Assembly (NCBI RefSeq): GCF_037975245.1
Contig: NC_092562.1
Span: 12,662,001-12,726,000, forward strand
Origin: Apostichopus japonicus
Taxonomy: Eukaryota > Echinodermata > Holothuroidea > Aspidochirotida > Stichopodidae
Length of the DNA: 64,000 bases
Reading direction: 5' to 3'
Shown: positions 19,401 to 31,700 of the stretch, in pieces
Numbering within the stretch: the stretch's first letter is position 1
Layout: the number at the start of each line of letters is the position of its first letter
Translations under genes and position numbers: made by a program
The notes under the pieces: generated by a model
Seen by the model: only the letters and a program-made list of their open reading frames with translations
The model's database searches: none
Told to the model about the DNA's origin: nothing

Positions 19401-20460
19401 TAGTATTCTGGGAGCCAACAACAATGAAAAAGCGGTATGCCCTGCCATACACTCTACCGATCAACGAGATGATGGTCATGGGAGACAAGCGCATAGGTGA
19501 GAATTTGATCTTAAAGTCCACATCAGACAATTTTCAGTTATGTTATGTTAGAGCCCAAAAATTAAATTACAAGGCGATTGGAGAGAGGTGGGCATGCCCT
19601 CTGCCTCAACCGTCTGTGTGTGTGTGTGTGGGGGGGGGGTCGTTCAATCGGGATCATATTTGCCTTCAGCCGGGGAAGATATTCGTCACACCCCTGGGTC
19701 CACACTACCCTGAGGCGCAGATACAAAGTTGTGGGGAATGCATGACACCGGTCCATTTTGTAAACTTCTTGTTTTGCTGTTATTCTCGTATACTAAAAAT
19801 TCAAAAAGGACTTCTTAGCACAACCTTTGCGCTTCGAGATAATTATAAATCTCATAATTTCCAGTCTAAATATGCCTCAGAATGCATTACGGTATTTAAC
19901 GTCTAAACTTTTATTTTTTTTTACCTGGGAGAGGATCCCCAAACTGTAGACGCGCTATATGACTGGCGGCTTACTACGATCCCGGAGCCCACAACGTTCT
20001 CCTCGGTAAAAATCAAGGATCCGCCTCCGGTCCTTCCATAATGATCCATGCCCCTACCTAAATCAGTTAGAAAATTTGGAACCCACCCCCCCCCCCCCAC
20101 TCACACACACTCATTTGTGCAAGTCACTGTTATGTTATGTTATGTTAATGTTCACGTTTTCCTTTTATACTGCGAGGAGTAAATGATGAATTTGTCTTCC
20201 GGTTCGCTCTTTCTATTGAAATACAGGATATAACTGCATTATGAATATTCATAAAAATTAATGCCTTGCAAAAAAAAAAAACCCAATAATGAGCCTACTG
20301 TTTCTCTCTCACCGTTATAGTGTGTACCACTCTGATGGAAATGAAGGTGTATCTTCGAACTGACCAATCAGGGAGCTCTGCCAGCCCACGTAGACGGGCG
20401 AACACCTGCGCAAGCGACACACTACGAAAGTCCATCTTCAAAATGAACATGATTCGATGA
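13210..20460 (+). CDS. Divergent CDC20/Fizzy-family APC/C co-activator
   Basis: Predicted activator and substrate receptor of the anaphase-promoting complex. Exons 13210-13455, 14501-14627, 16018-16140, 16738-16937, 17359-17450, 17788-18010, 18788-18919, 19325-19496 and 20321-20460 join in frame to 484 residues, the usual CDC20 length. Seen: a perfect C-box (DRFIPNR, residues 19-25), RSAMDFDFAHF after it as in plant CDC20, RILQFR (106-111), a WD40-type region from about 170 with RLAWCPWHSHLLA (338-350) and TGLGWYKQEQELVTSQG as in CDC20 blades, and the terminal IR dipeptide (483-484) that docks on APC3. Most blades lack the usual GH and WD pairs. SPETPED and TTPSP are possible CDK sites. It may be a CDC20B- or Cortex-like paralogue and not the mitotic CDC20. 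An in-frame cassette exon at 14742-14822 would give 511 residues. The ATG context AAACATGG is good. Confidence 0.92.
13467..13722 (+). mobile_element. tRNA-derived SINE, family 1
   Basis: A-box TAGCCTAGTGG and B-box GGTTCGATTCC fit Pol III internal promoter consensus. A non-tRNA body follows ('ggcttcggtcagcttgcg', 'cttctttcgcgagttcc') and an (ATAC)n tail. AGAAGT flanks both sides (13461-13466, 13723-13728), a possible short target duplication. It begins about 11 bp after the exon 1 donor of the CDC20-like gene. A diverged copy is at 47791-48030. Confidence 0.88.
14501..14627 (+). CDS. CDC20-like exon 2
   Basis: 127 nt, acceptor ctctctttcaag, donor gtaaat. Serine/arginine-rich segment with KRRLSFS and RILQFR, the latter like the RILAFR/KILRL block of CDC20 proteins. 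Confidence 0.88.
14742..14822 (+). CDS. CDC20-like candidate cassette exon 2b
   Basis: 81 nt open segment with acceptor tttttacccag and donor gtaagg. It is symmetric (phase 1-1), so including it between exons 2 and 3 keeps the frame and adds 27 residues: DALDIVERECSCFEETCEFS, then IFQIFKP. No resemblance to canonical CDC20 was recognised. A second, degraded copy lies at 15279. Called from splice sites and frame alone. Confidence 0.55.
15279..15351 (+). pseudogene. Decayed duplicate of cassette exon 2b (2c)
   Basis: 73 nt between an AG (attctag) and a consensus CAG|gtaagt. It aligns with 14742-14822 over 'tagaacgagagtg.agttgtt' and 'gagacatgt', but one net base is missing. Splicing it after exon 2 or 2b gives a TAG in the fourth codon, so if used it would be a poison exon. 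Confidence 0.5.
16018..16140 (+). CDS. CDC20-like exon 3
   Basis: 123 nt, acceptor tttcctttag, donor gtaagc. Linker between the C-box region and the propeller (REAVLSKLGRTSNNSNEVAA). Confidence 0.85.
16738..16937 (+). CDS. CDC20-like exon 4
   Basis: 200 nt, acceptor cattcag, donor gtaaaa. First propeller blade: YHNLTHSNNRVGFAVDSEVF then LWN, comparable to [25 protein letters not shown] of CDC20. Confidence 0.9.
17359..17450 (+). CDS. CDC20-like exon 5
   Basis: 92 nt, acceptor ctcaacag, donor gtatgt. Blade segment ending VYDFAWTENGIA. Confidence 0.87.
17788..18010 (+). CDS. CDC20-like exon 6
   Basis: 223 nt, acceptor tctccttag, donor gtaaca. Two blade segments with IAFYDLR and GDAEGSVALWERR, degenerate WD repeats. 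Confidence 0.9.
18310..18365. repeat. G-rich tract
   Basis: CDC20-like intron 6. Run of short G tracts, quadruplex-capable. The rest of introns 6-8 shows no repeat boundaries or exons I can support. Confidence 0.6.
18788..18919 (+). CDS. CDC20-like exon 7
   Basis: 132 nt, acceptor tatacag, donor gtaaga. RLAWCPWHSHLLACSG and IRILNTLTG match the AWCPWQ...IRxWNxxTG blade diagnostic of CDC20/CDH1. Confidence 0.92.
19325..19496 (+). CDS. CDC20-like exon 8
   Basis: 172 nt, acceptor tttttttcag, donor gtgaga. VTGLGWYKQEQELVTSQGTL then PIVFWEPTTMKK matches the SILWSPHYKELISGHGF...VIWKYPTMAKV blade. Confidence 0.92.
20321..20460 (+). CDS. CDC20-like exon 9, terminal
   Basis: 140 nt, acceptor accgttatag. 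G+TG joins exon 8. The tail is basic (SPRRRANT, LRKSIFKMNMIR) and ends in Ile-Arg followed by TGA, the APC3-binding IR tail. Confidence 0.88.
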
Positions 20461-21674
20461 ACACTATATATATGAAAGAAAGCAACTTAGACAATCAAGA
20501 TTTATAAGGAACATGATCTCGAATCTTTTCGACAATTAACTTGTTGAAAACATCATTAACCTTAAAGTTATGTGAGAATGTTAAACATGCATCTTTACAT
20601 TAAGGTGTAGGATGAGTGAGATTGACTATAGCTTTACCAGATGATACACACTAAATTTGAAAGTACTTATGTCGAATTTGACTTTTTTTCGAACGATTAT
20701 TCTAAACTACCAAGTCAACATTTTTGTGAACTTTAAACTCATGAACAGGAAGGCATTCATATAGTTAGATTTAAAATGGTTCCGCCAGGAGTAGAACTAA
20801 ATGTAAAAAAAAAAGAAAAAAAAAAGATTAGTTGGTGTTATTATGATTTATCATTATAAGTAGTTATCCTATACCAGACTTGTTACACATAAAGCATCTT
20901 TTCCAATGCATTAAAATAAATTAAAACCGAAACGAAACCAAGTACCTTCATTTTGCATTTTTTTTTTAAATCAGCCATTTTGGTGCTAGTATCTTGATTC
21001 TATCTCATCATGCTTTGCATTCCAGAACCACGCGAGAAGCGCTGGCTGACTAAATACCGTTATTTTTCAAGTCCGCAGTGGTTCCATATGAATAAAACTG
21101 CTAAGGGGTAGGAAAATCAATCCCTGGGTGGGACGTGATTCCTTCGTGCAAAGCATAGGATTCGATAGAATCTAAATCAAACTTCACTTTAAGCTCGTTT
21201 TATTAGAATATTATACTATCGTAGTAATTCCAACTTACCTGGCTCTTTATGCAAATATTCCAAGCCGCATTATACTAATTATGTGACAACTTTTATAGCT
21301 CCGATCTCTTTTGTCTATTTGGCTAAAACTGGTTCAGGTCATTTATCTATTTGCTCAGCAAAGGCGCAGAAATCAGACGTGTCACCAGAATTCCAATTCG
21401 GTGTTTGGCATATGTTGTTGTTTGATGTCCGTCCGAACCGTCCTGGGGAGGGGTCTAATGAGACGGGTATTCCCCTACCCCTATGAGGAAATTAATGTTG
21501 GTAACTGAGATTTACATGCAAAGTGGTGTTATCATTTAAAATTGTTCATATATTTATATTAACATTTTGAGGGCAACTTGAGAGACTCCATAGACATCCC
21601 TTTCGAAACACTTTTCTTTTCAAGGTTATTAGACGTCACTCATCCATAGTATCTTGCAAAGTATAGCTGACATG
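20461..21674. other. Intergenic, downstream of CDC20-like gene
   Basis: AT-rich, no coding signal. AATAAA occurs near 20915 and could serve as the poly(A) signal of the CDC20-like gene; the assignment is weak. Confidence 0.4.
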
Positions 21675-23003
21675 CAGGGGCGTATCCAGGGGGGGCGCAA
21701 CAGGCGCGCGCCCCCCTATTGGCCGTCACCAAAAAAGAAAAAGTTTAGCAAAAAAAAAAAAATTGATGACGACCTTTATGTGAGATGTCGGTGATCGCTC
21801 AACCCCCCCCCCCCCCCTCCCGTATGCTTTATTTTTTGTTTGCCAAAAAAAGGTTCTGGCGAAGTTCGGCGGCATAATAGTTTTAGAAACATAGATGGTA
21901 ATTGTGTTTTATTATCACTATAAACACTAAGTGACATGCCAGCCATACTAAATTGTGCATTTTGTGTCCATATTTACTGGAAATGTTGCTTATTGTTAAG
22001 GTCGAAAAATGGATCACATATGGCCATGGGCGGCGATCCTGGGTGGAGGGGGGATATATCCCCCCATGAAAATAGGTGGAGGGGATGTAATGCACCATAT
22101 CCCCCCCCCCACCAAATGCCAGGGATAAGAATATTTTCATGCCTACATTTATGCATCTTCGTTAATGTACGGCTCTTTTTTAGCTTCATTTCTCGCCTAT
22201 CATAAACGCAGTGCGATCTTTTCAAATAAAGCGTCTTTATAAAGCAAAAATAGTTGACTGTAGGCTTCATTGGCCCTATAACAACAAAATGTATTATTGC
22301 GCCCACGGTATTGATATAGTACATATATGCACCCTCATAGTATTCATATAGGCCCTATAGTAGGCCTACACATGTTCCCTCAAACAGCTGAGAATCTCTC
22401 ATGTAACCAGGGTAATGCTTAATACACGTTTCACCTGGATGCCCTAGCAATCGGTACCTAGGAATGTAACTATGTGTAATTGTGTATTGCATGTGTATAG
22501 GCCTATAATAGCCTGCATGAGGCCATTTTCTTCATCGAATAATATAAAAGAGCTCTCGAACATTCTAACGTTGCGCCTGAAACAAGATTGACAGGGGCAA
22601 TTTCCCAAAATAACACCCGAAATTTAAAAAAAAAAGTATTTTGGATCCTGATTATGAGATATTTCGGACATGACATCCCTATTTTAAAGTTGGGTATATG
22701 CCGCTTGGAAACCTCGGGAAGTGCCGTTTCCGGCCATCTAGAGGGTTTGTTAATCCCAAAATGTTCTTGTACGCTTCGCGCCAACTCATTGTGGCGCTAC
22801 GCTTAGATAGTCAACAAGGTCATATCCCCCCCCCCCCCACTCGGAAGTACGGATCGCTGCCCATGCATATGACACCATTTTGCATTTCAGCCCTTCTTCG
22901 AAAGCAAAAATTGTACACCCCTCCCCTTAGACCCATCCCCCAGGACGGCGATCATTCATGCCTGACGCCCCCCCCCTATTGGAAAATCCTGGATACGCCC
23001 CTG
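21675..23003. mobile_element. hAT-like non-autonomous element with 6-bp target duplication
   Basis: Perfect 16-bp terminal inverted repeats CAGGGGCGTATCCAGG / CCTGGATACGCCCCTG bound 1329 bp. GACATG is duplicated at 21669-21674 and 23004-23009. The TIR is of the CAGGGGCG hAT type. No transposase frame; several poly-C runs. Around 22700-22810 it shares 'gttc.tgtacgct.cgcgccaact' and 'ggcgct.cgcttagatagt' with the element at 46935-47580. Confidence 0.82.
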
Positions 23004-23009
23004 GACATG

Positions 23010-26000
23010 AATAAATTTGTGAGAACTCGAGAATAATATCTTTCAATAGTCCATATATGAGCCAAAGAAGAATATATGACGTAATATCTCTTGGCTTGGA
23101 AATATTTCGGACACGCTTTTCGAGTACCTTTTCCCTCACCCACAAACTACTAGAAAATTTGCCCATACTGGACTGGGCGTCCTACTAAGTCATAAACGTG
23201 GACTGGATATGACCTTGAGAGGATAGTATGGGAGAAGGTGGGATACGAGTCAGATCTATATGAAAGTACAAAAGGAACGATATGCGAGGAATATATTTCC
23301 CACATACACCCCCATACTGCATTTAGGTCGCATACTAGTTTATATCAATCCGCCCGGATGTTCTCCTATTTCAGGAAAAGTGCCAAAATGCAATATAGTA
23401 TAGGAGAACCTCTTTTTTGATATCTTATCAATCAGGACCTGGTTTCTTGCATGTTGATGAGCATGAATGGAAGTAACTGTGGTGCAAAAATTTGGTCAAC
23501 TGAGGTAATTTTTTACCCCTTTGGGCCTCCCAGGGGCGTACAAAAATTGTTTACTACTGAGTGAAGAGGTTTGTTTACAAGTGACGAAAACTTCCGGCTC
23601 GGATAGCCAAAAAATCTACATGGACATGATACGGAATTTTGATGGTGCCATGAAAGGCCAACTCGTCCGGTGATGGGTGGCGTTTTTAGCTAGTGAGAAC
23701 TTCTATCTAGACTAGAGACCACATTACTTTTGTGATTTAGTGTGTAAGTCAATGGGGCTTTTAATGGGCGTATGCTACCTTTATTTACGGCAAGGTTAGA
23801 TCAAGCCAGCCTATAGATCAACTGAAATGATGGCACTGTTTCACACCCTTACAAACGCGGGAAGAAAAGGAGGGTTGTATAATCACAAATAGGTTCAGAA
23901 GACGAAGAAATCAACAGGGGGGACTGTGTATACACGTGCATATTATCAAACTGTATTGCAAAGTTGCAGCATAGGTATCATGGAAGTCAAATAATCATTT
24001 TACAGAATAGATGTAAACAGCTCAGATTACAAGAAAAAAAAGACAGAAAAGAAGAAAAAAAAACCCCATTAAAACCTGAACCTGATAAACATTTGATAAT
24101 CATTCCATTTCTGCTGTACTGCAAGCTCTCCAGAAAGTAGATTAACGCCTACCGTCTAAAAATTATGCTTGTGAATAGACTGACCGATATTAAGAAGGAA
24201 CAGACTCCTGCCGTTCCATGGTTTTGTTCTGCTAAAAGCTCAGTAATTCTAACCAACAAGTCAGAACAAAGAATGTAAGGATTACTTACCCACCCTTTGC
24301 TCCTCCTCCTCCCACCCCCCCCCCAGAAGAAAAAAAAAACAAAGGGAAGAACTTAATACACTAAACTACACTTACATGAGCATGTATGTATATATTCATG
24401 TGTATATAAATATATACATATACAATATGAATTAAAATCAACACATGTATCTCGCACAAAATTATGTTCCATTCATGATAATTAATAATACTGAACTCAA
24501 TAATACATTTTGATCTGGCAGATTTCAACACACTATATAATCCTTACATTTTTACATAAATTATATGATTACAAGAAATAGGATGAGTGTGGGGGTGGGG
24601 AGGAGCACATTGCTCACAACATCCATTTACATAAAAATCACTCATTTCACACTCCTTTATCTGTCCCCGAAGACAATTAATACAGATATAAAATGCATAC
24701 GAGCTACCCCTGCCTCCCCGATAGGGTCTTTTAAAACATTTAAAGCTCTCCTCTTTCGGAAAATAAATTTGAGAAAAAGCTAAATATTCTTGATTAGTAA
24801 AATGATCAAACACAGGGTAGAATAGAAATATATGTTGCTCAATGTTGTTGTTGGGGGTTTGTTTCTAGGGGAGGGTGGGGGTTGATGAATGCCACTCAAA
24901 AATCAAATTGGAATTAAGGGAGTAATATTTATCTTTAAAATACCGTAGAATTTACACCAATTAAGAATTACACAAAATATAACGCTTGACATTAGAACTT
25001 ACGACCATCAACCATGTTGCATAAATTTTTGAAGAACGTGGTTAGAGTAATTTTGCACAATTGTTGTAAACTAACAATATATATATATATACTTATTTTT
25101 GCTTAAGCTGGATTGTTTCTGCTTTATTAATTTTCAGCAATAAAATAAATATGACAACAGCTTAAACTCTTCATCTCTTGGTCCAAACAAGAGATGCCAC
25201 ACTTGCCGTAGTCATGCCTACATCATGTCTCCAAACTAGTTTTCACTAAATCAATGAGAGGGCGAATGACAAAATTCGCCGGTTGCAGAGGATAAGAAAC
25301 TGATTACATTAGCATATAGAAACTTCTAGCTTGTTAGACAAGTACATTTGTGCAAAAATTATATATTTATTGTGTAATAATAAATGTCACAACAAAAAGT
25401 GATAACCCTAAGAAAATTCAAATTGTTACTCAGGGCCATATTGAGATGGGCGAGAGGGGGGACGGACTCAGATTGTGGGGGACCCATGCCACAGCCCATC
25501 CTCATTCCGACAGTGACATTACTAGCTAATTGACTAAACCTAGTTTTAGAAATGAAATGTAAAGTCCCCTTTTGGCAATGTTCAATGTGCCCAACCACCC
25601 TCTCCCCTCCCACACTACATCCCAATATATACGCCTTCACCATGCTACCTGTTTTATGGTAATCTTACTTACATTCAAGGTTTTCTTTCTAAAATCATTT
25701 TTGTCAACGTTGATAACCCTTTATGAATGGATGACTAAAATTCCAAGGATCTATACACTGCTTTGGCACAAACTGTCAAGTTATTAATTTCATTAATGAT
25801 TTCATTCATTTAAATACACCTTTTTTAAATATATATATGTAGGAATGTATGAATTTAGATTCAAAAGTTAACACAACTATTTTGATTGTAGGTGTGTCTT
25901 TGGTACTCTGATTCTTTGCCCATAACCAAACTATAGATTGATTGTTCTTTTTTTCTTCCAAAATATATTCCACATATATAAATTTTTATCAAAGGAAAAA

Positions 26001-26160
26001 AAATATGATCATAACTAAACATTGTTTATGAGGACAAATTCAATGATGAAATCAACAAGATATTTTGTTGACTCGGGCAAAAAATAAGTATTTTGTTTCT
26101 ATCACTCTCATTCAATTAATGTTAGCAACTTATGAAATGTCATTTTGTGAGACTACAGGT
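23010..26160. other. Intergenic, no gene seen
   Basis: Contains CAGGGGCGTA near 23531, perhaps a lone end of a hAT-like element, a short (TA)n near 25078 and scattered homopolymer runs. No exon-like segments with family resemblance. Confidence 0.4.
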
Positions 26161-26250
26161 GTTTGACATAAAGCCAATTGTGACTTGATATTTTGGAACA
26201 GCAAAGCAGGAATAAATAAATAAAGTCAATGTCAAAAAAAAAAAAAAAAA
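26160..26250 (+). mobile_element. Poly(A)-tailed retroposed 3' end
   Basis: Plus-strand ggaataaataaataaagtc is followed after about 10 nt by 17 A. This AATAAA-plus-poly(A) arrangement in genomic DNA suggests a retroposed transcript end. Parent unknown. Confidence 0.4.
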
Positions 26251-28560
26251 CACAATTATAATGCATCAATGTTGTGTATTAAACACTAAATCAGACATAA
26301 TCAATCCAGGCAAAGTTGAAAAATAAAAAATCTGCCCACTCAATCGTTGTTTACGATAATCCGTGCGAATAACACAGGATCTTGCTTTTCTGTTGATTAT
26401 TTGCAATTAATCAAATTATTCAAGTTACTACAAGTCGATTCAAATTAAATAACTGATATCATAAATAACTTGTACTTTCTGTGTCAAGTGTGGGTTCTGT
26501 AAATGCTGAATCAAAAGATTGTTGAATTTCTGGACACAAAACTGACAGTGTTTTCGGTGTTGACAAAACTTTACGATTCACTTTTGAAGATATGAAAAGG
26601 AAACTAAAGGGAGGCGTAAATTACAGTCAGCACAACCTCTAGTAACACTATGACATTTCAGATTGACAAGAATGGGATACCCTGGCAGCTAAAAGACAAT
26701 TTATGCAAAATCCCCCCACACTCTCCCCCAACCCCTCCCGCCCCCCCCCCCAAACATGGCATGATTTTTCTAAGATAGTTAGGGGAGTTGTCCTTTATGA
26801 ACGAGATAACCAAAATCCGTTTTTTTTTTGTTCCTCCTGTAGTGCATTTCAGCACACTTGGGAGTGAGTATCAGTCAGCTAAAAATCTCAACAAAATTGG
26901 TGCAATTAATACGGATCGGCACCGATGAAGATATCAATGATACTTCAATCGTTTGCAGTCTATGTTCAATTGTCAGATTCCAGATTGCTATGCTTTACAT
27001 AAGACTGTTAAAGTTACTCTCAAAACTGAAACATTATCACTATTAAAACGTCAGTGTAAATAATTGATTAATACTCAAATTCGCTGGCACAGCAATTTGT
27101 CACCTCTGGTTTCCTTCCAAACAATTGTGGCTAAACAATTTTTTTTTTAAAGAGAAGACAGGAAGAAAAAAAAAGTGTTTGCATAGATAAAAGTTTGTGA
27201 ATTCAAGTATTCACAAAGTTCCCAAAATCATGCAAATTTTCTGGAACAAAAAAGTCATCTTTCTTCAAAGTCTATATTAGCCTCTCATACATGGAAAAAC
27301 CATGTTTTTTTTTGAAGGTGCAAGGAAATGAAACAAGTATGAATCCATCAAAAATGGACAATTCAAAACTTAGGAAGCACAACAAGAAATAATATTTGTA
27401 GAAAGATAAGCAAGGCATAGAGGATGAATAATTTAATGTAGAACATACAGACTACTCTCAAAACAAAAGTAGATGGCTATTAGATAAGATGAAAAGAAAA
27501 AAGATATGGATAGTGGAAGACACTTTAAACTGACAATGCACGGTCGTATACAGTTTGGACAAATCCCCTCAGCATGTACAAAACTCTACTTGGCTTGTGG
27601 CCTATAAATAACACATTAGAAAAAAACTGTTAACTTACAAACTCATGTGGAAAACTCGAATCCAATTCATGGCAATGGAAAGTTATTTCCGTGAGTTTTC
27701 CTATTTTCTTTCAAAGATGCCTGACCTCATAACCCCCCCCCCCCCCTTACAAAAAATTGAATTTTACTTTCTACCCTGGAACCAGTTTTGTTAAGATTTA
27801 CATCTCATCTGATTCCATTTATCTAATCCAACTCGCCACCAATTGCGAAGTGTTTCCACCAATTGCGAAGATGTTACCCATGCAAACATCAAGTCTGTAT
27901 CCTTTACTTGTTTTTTTTTTCTATTGTATATAAACTGAGTGACTGAAAATTATTCTGCAAATTTCTCATATTTTGTTTGTGACTATTTATTGATTCTGCT
28001 AATTCAAATTAATAAGCAAGTCTGAGCTATTTGTATACTACGTTTTTAATGCTTGTAACTCTGTATTTTGTTGATAACACTTTTCAAGAGTATAACTCTT
28101 TTCAAGAGTATAATTATCCATATTAGTAACAGATGCGTTCTTGTTCTTGGAAATCCATCGACCAAACCATAAACATGTGTTTATTCACCGGGGTATGTCG
28201 GACAAGGATCGTCAAAAAATTGCAGCATGATGTTTAGGTTTGCATGTCAACACTTCCTGCTGTTCTTTTCTATTAATCTAGCCAGCTTTTGCCTGTCTGT
28301 TAGAAACAATGTCCTTTGGCTAGCTACTAGAGAAATGAATGAGTCAAACTTTAGATTTATGCACCATGATTGAATAAACTTATTTATGGAACACAACCCG
28401 TTGTTCTGAGACCGATTAAGAATGTTCTCGGCTCTTTTCCTGCTCCAGTCTGATGCGTTATAAGAACATCATCAATTTTGAGCTGGAGGATACAACAGAC
28501 TGTATCAGCTCACAAGCTAACATATTTTCAACTCTGATTTTGTTAACGCTAAGGGCGATG
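26250..28560. other. Probable 3' UTR and downstream region of WH-PHD-SAM gene
   Basis: No coding signal in any frame. Minus-strand AATAAA-like words occur, for example near 27985 and 28385, but I cannot choose a cleavage site. Confidence 0.35.
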
Positions 28561-28722
28561 TCAGGCAGCACATGAACTTTGACCCTCCCCGGTGTTTTCC
28601 GTATGGTGAAGTTGTAACCGGGACACGTGCTTGTAGATCTTCAAGGCTGGACCGAGCTTGAAGGACAGACCCGTGAGGACATCAAGACGTTTGAGCAGCA
28701 GTAGAGACTGACCATCTATCTC
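28561..28722 (-). CDS. WH-PHD-SAM gene exon 8, terminal
   Basis: 53 codons and TGA, acceptor tctattgaag. Second half of SAM with [17 protein letters not shown], as in SAMD1 ([11 protein letters not shown]). Confidence 0.95.
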   Translation of the reverse strand, partial: EIDGQSLLLLKRLDVLTGLSFKLGPALKIYKHVSRLQLHHTENTGEGQSSCAA

Positions 28723-31700
28723 CTTCAATAGACAAAAAAGACAAATTGATCTTTTATTATATTTTGCCTTTTCCAGAAGTAACGATTTATTGAAAGCCGA
28801 ATGGCTCATTGCGAGAGGGGACGTATCAAGTTTATTACCTGTTTTACACATAGCCTCATAATCATGTCACATTTCACACCCTTATTTCTTAATCCAGACT
28901 ACACCTCCTTCAAATTCTTCCTCCAAATGTCTGACTGTCATGAATATCCACAGGATCAAGGACACAGCCATTTCTTATTACAAAAGTATTGCATTAAATA
29001 TAATGCATGCTTAACATATCTACAGCTCATTGGACATGACAAATCAAACTGTGTTACCTTAAAAGCAAATGCAGTCATCCTCTTTTACATAATGTGATAG
29101 AAAAGATTGTGATGCACACCTTTCCTGAAATGCTAACAAAATTCAGAAAAATATCATATTTCAAAGGTCGTTTGAGGAGGGTGCCCTTTTGTCATATGGG
29201 TAATTATTTTTTTTTTATAGACAGTAGAGTTGTTAAAAGTATCTCTGTTTTCGAGTTTTCCTTCATATTCTGCTTATTTTCTTCTGGGCTGTGTTTATCA
29301 GGGATGAGCCTGGGGTGAAAAACAAATCACGGAACTTTACAAAAATTGGGGTATAGGCTCCAGTTTGCATATGCTACAGTGTGTTAGGATAATAGTTTTT
29401 GTCCCCGAGGTAGAAAAGAAATCACAGATATTACGCGAATTCGCGGAAAAAGCTCATGCCTGTATTATGCTTCTTCTGTACCATAAGATGAGAAATAAAC
29501 TTGAAATGAAGAAATTGAATTTGAAAACCACTAAGCCATAAAATATGTATAATTTAATTTTGTTTTTCTGCTATAATTCAAGAGCTTCAATTGTCAGACA
29601 AAAGGGGTGGTGGGGGAGTCGGAAGTAACAAAAGAAGAATTAAAAGGCAGAGCACTTTAGCTGTGAGGTCCCTTGAAGAACTCATTTTCCACTTGAATTA
29701 ATTGTCCTATGCAGCTCTATCACATATTGATGATGCTCTGATTTGCATTTCCTCCATATTCAGGAGTTGGCCAACTTAGTCTTTTTTTTAGACTGTGTTT
29801 TACCTTCTGAGTCAATTCTACATATACAGGATAACCTTCAAGATCATCCTGTTCACATATAAAGCCCTGCATGGATTAGCACCAGAATACATGAGTAGCA
29901 TGATCAGTCGGAAAGCCACCACCCGCTCTCTCCAATCCTCAAATCAGCTACTGCTCCATGTTCCTAAGTGGAAGCTCAAGTCATTTGGTCAACGATCGTT
30001 TTCTAATGCCGCTCCTACTCTTTGGAACTCACTTCCACTGCACATCAAGTCGGCACCCAACGTAAACATTTTCAAAAACAGACTCAAAACTTATCTGTTT
30101 TTGACTGCCTTCCCTGAGCACTAGCACCACTGAGCATTGGTTTTCCTCTGGATATTGGTGCTATATAAATTTTGCATTTATTATTATTATTACACAGATG
30201 ATTACATTGACCAACTCACCTGTTCTATGAATGCTGTACACTGATCGGTGAACCCTAAGGATTTAAAGTAGTCGGCTACTTGGTCTATATTCCACTTGGC
30301 TAGATTGCCTTGTATCTTAGGGAGGGCGGTATCCCTGGCCGACTGCTCGGGAAGGTTCGCTGTCTGTGATTGGTTGGCTGTTGCTACCTCCGTGCTTACT
30401 GATCTACTTGATGATTCATATTGCCTGTCGGAAAAAAATACAAAATCTGATCAGGTGAAGCCAGATGAAGTAAACACCTTGAGCAAACATTACCATTACC
30501 TAAACCTATATAACATAACTGCCAAAGCAGATGGGTTGCATGGGTTTCAAATGAAGTAAGTATGCCACGAAAGTGTCCATTAGCTATACGTTGCATCCAA
30601 AAACCCGCCGTTTGTACTAAATGGCAGGTTTTTTCCAGTTGGTTAGCTGAGTGATCAGTCCCATCTTTTCGCACCTTAGTTGAGCTTCCTATTCGTCTAT
30701 TATGCAACTCATCACACAGCTAGTAGCCAAATCACTATCAGATTAAGGCAGACATGGCAAGGTGTGAACAAATCAACTCTTCCAAACTAACCAGTCTGTT
30801 TGCAGAAGACCTAAAGTTTCAGTAAAATGAGGTCAAGAGAGCTGAAAAATGCAACCTATGGTTAATGGACTAATTCTAGTCATGTAAGTAGACAGACCAT
30901 TAACAGCACCTTAACATGAACTTGAAACGAGCAAAGTAAACCCTGACATCAATGGCTCTAATGTTGTTCTAACCGACACACTATCTTGGCTCTTTTCAGG
31001 TTTGGTTTATAATTTCCTTGTCGGTTGTTCCATCTTCCATTAACTTATTTACATATAATACATAAAATGCTGCATTTCTCCTTCATACCCATTCCCTATC
31101 ACTTTTCTGGGTAGTATCTCACAACGTTGCGATGTGACTCCCGGTACAAAGGTACTGATAATTCTTACTGGCACCCCAGAAAAGATACCCTAAAGATACC
31201 CTTCTCCCTCATTTTCATTGTCTCAAAAATAGCCAACGTTTTATTAAATACATGGGCCCCAAAATATGGAATTCCCTGCTGGATAACATGAAAAATAAAA
31301 CCAGTCTTATCTCATTTTAATGTCATCTAAAACGTTATCTCATTTCAAAGTATTACACCAAAGACTAATTTGTTATAAAATTTGATATTTGCCTTTGTGT
31401 TTTATTATTTGCATCTGCATAATTAAGTGTAATTGTCTATTGTTGATGTTTTCTTTTGTCTGTTTTCCCTATATCTGTCTTTTGTTCCTAGGAGGACCTT
31501 ACATATAAGCTAGTTATAGCTTCTTTGGATTCCCCTCAACCTAGTTTATCATTTACATTCTTTATTTCTTTAGCTTCAAGCTGCTTTAAAAGTACACTTT
31601 ATCCCACATTTTTGTATTACTATTCATACTTATTATGTTAAGCGACGATGGTTGAAATAAAGTTTTTCCAAATCAAATCGAAATGGTTACATAGGATCAC

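Noticed and set aside
19325-19906. 193-codon plus-strand frame as a single exon
   Set aside because: Only 19325-19496 is coding. Beyond the gtgaga donor the frame runs into (TG)n and G-run sequence, and exon 9 at 20321 completes the gene in phase.
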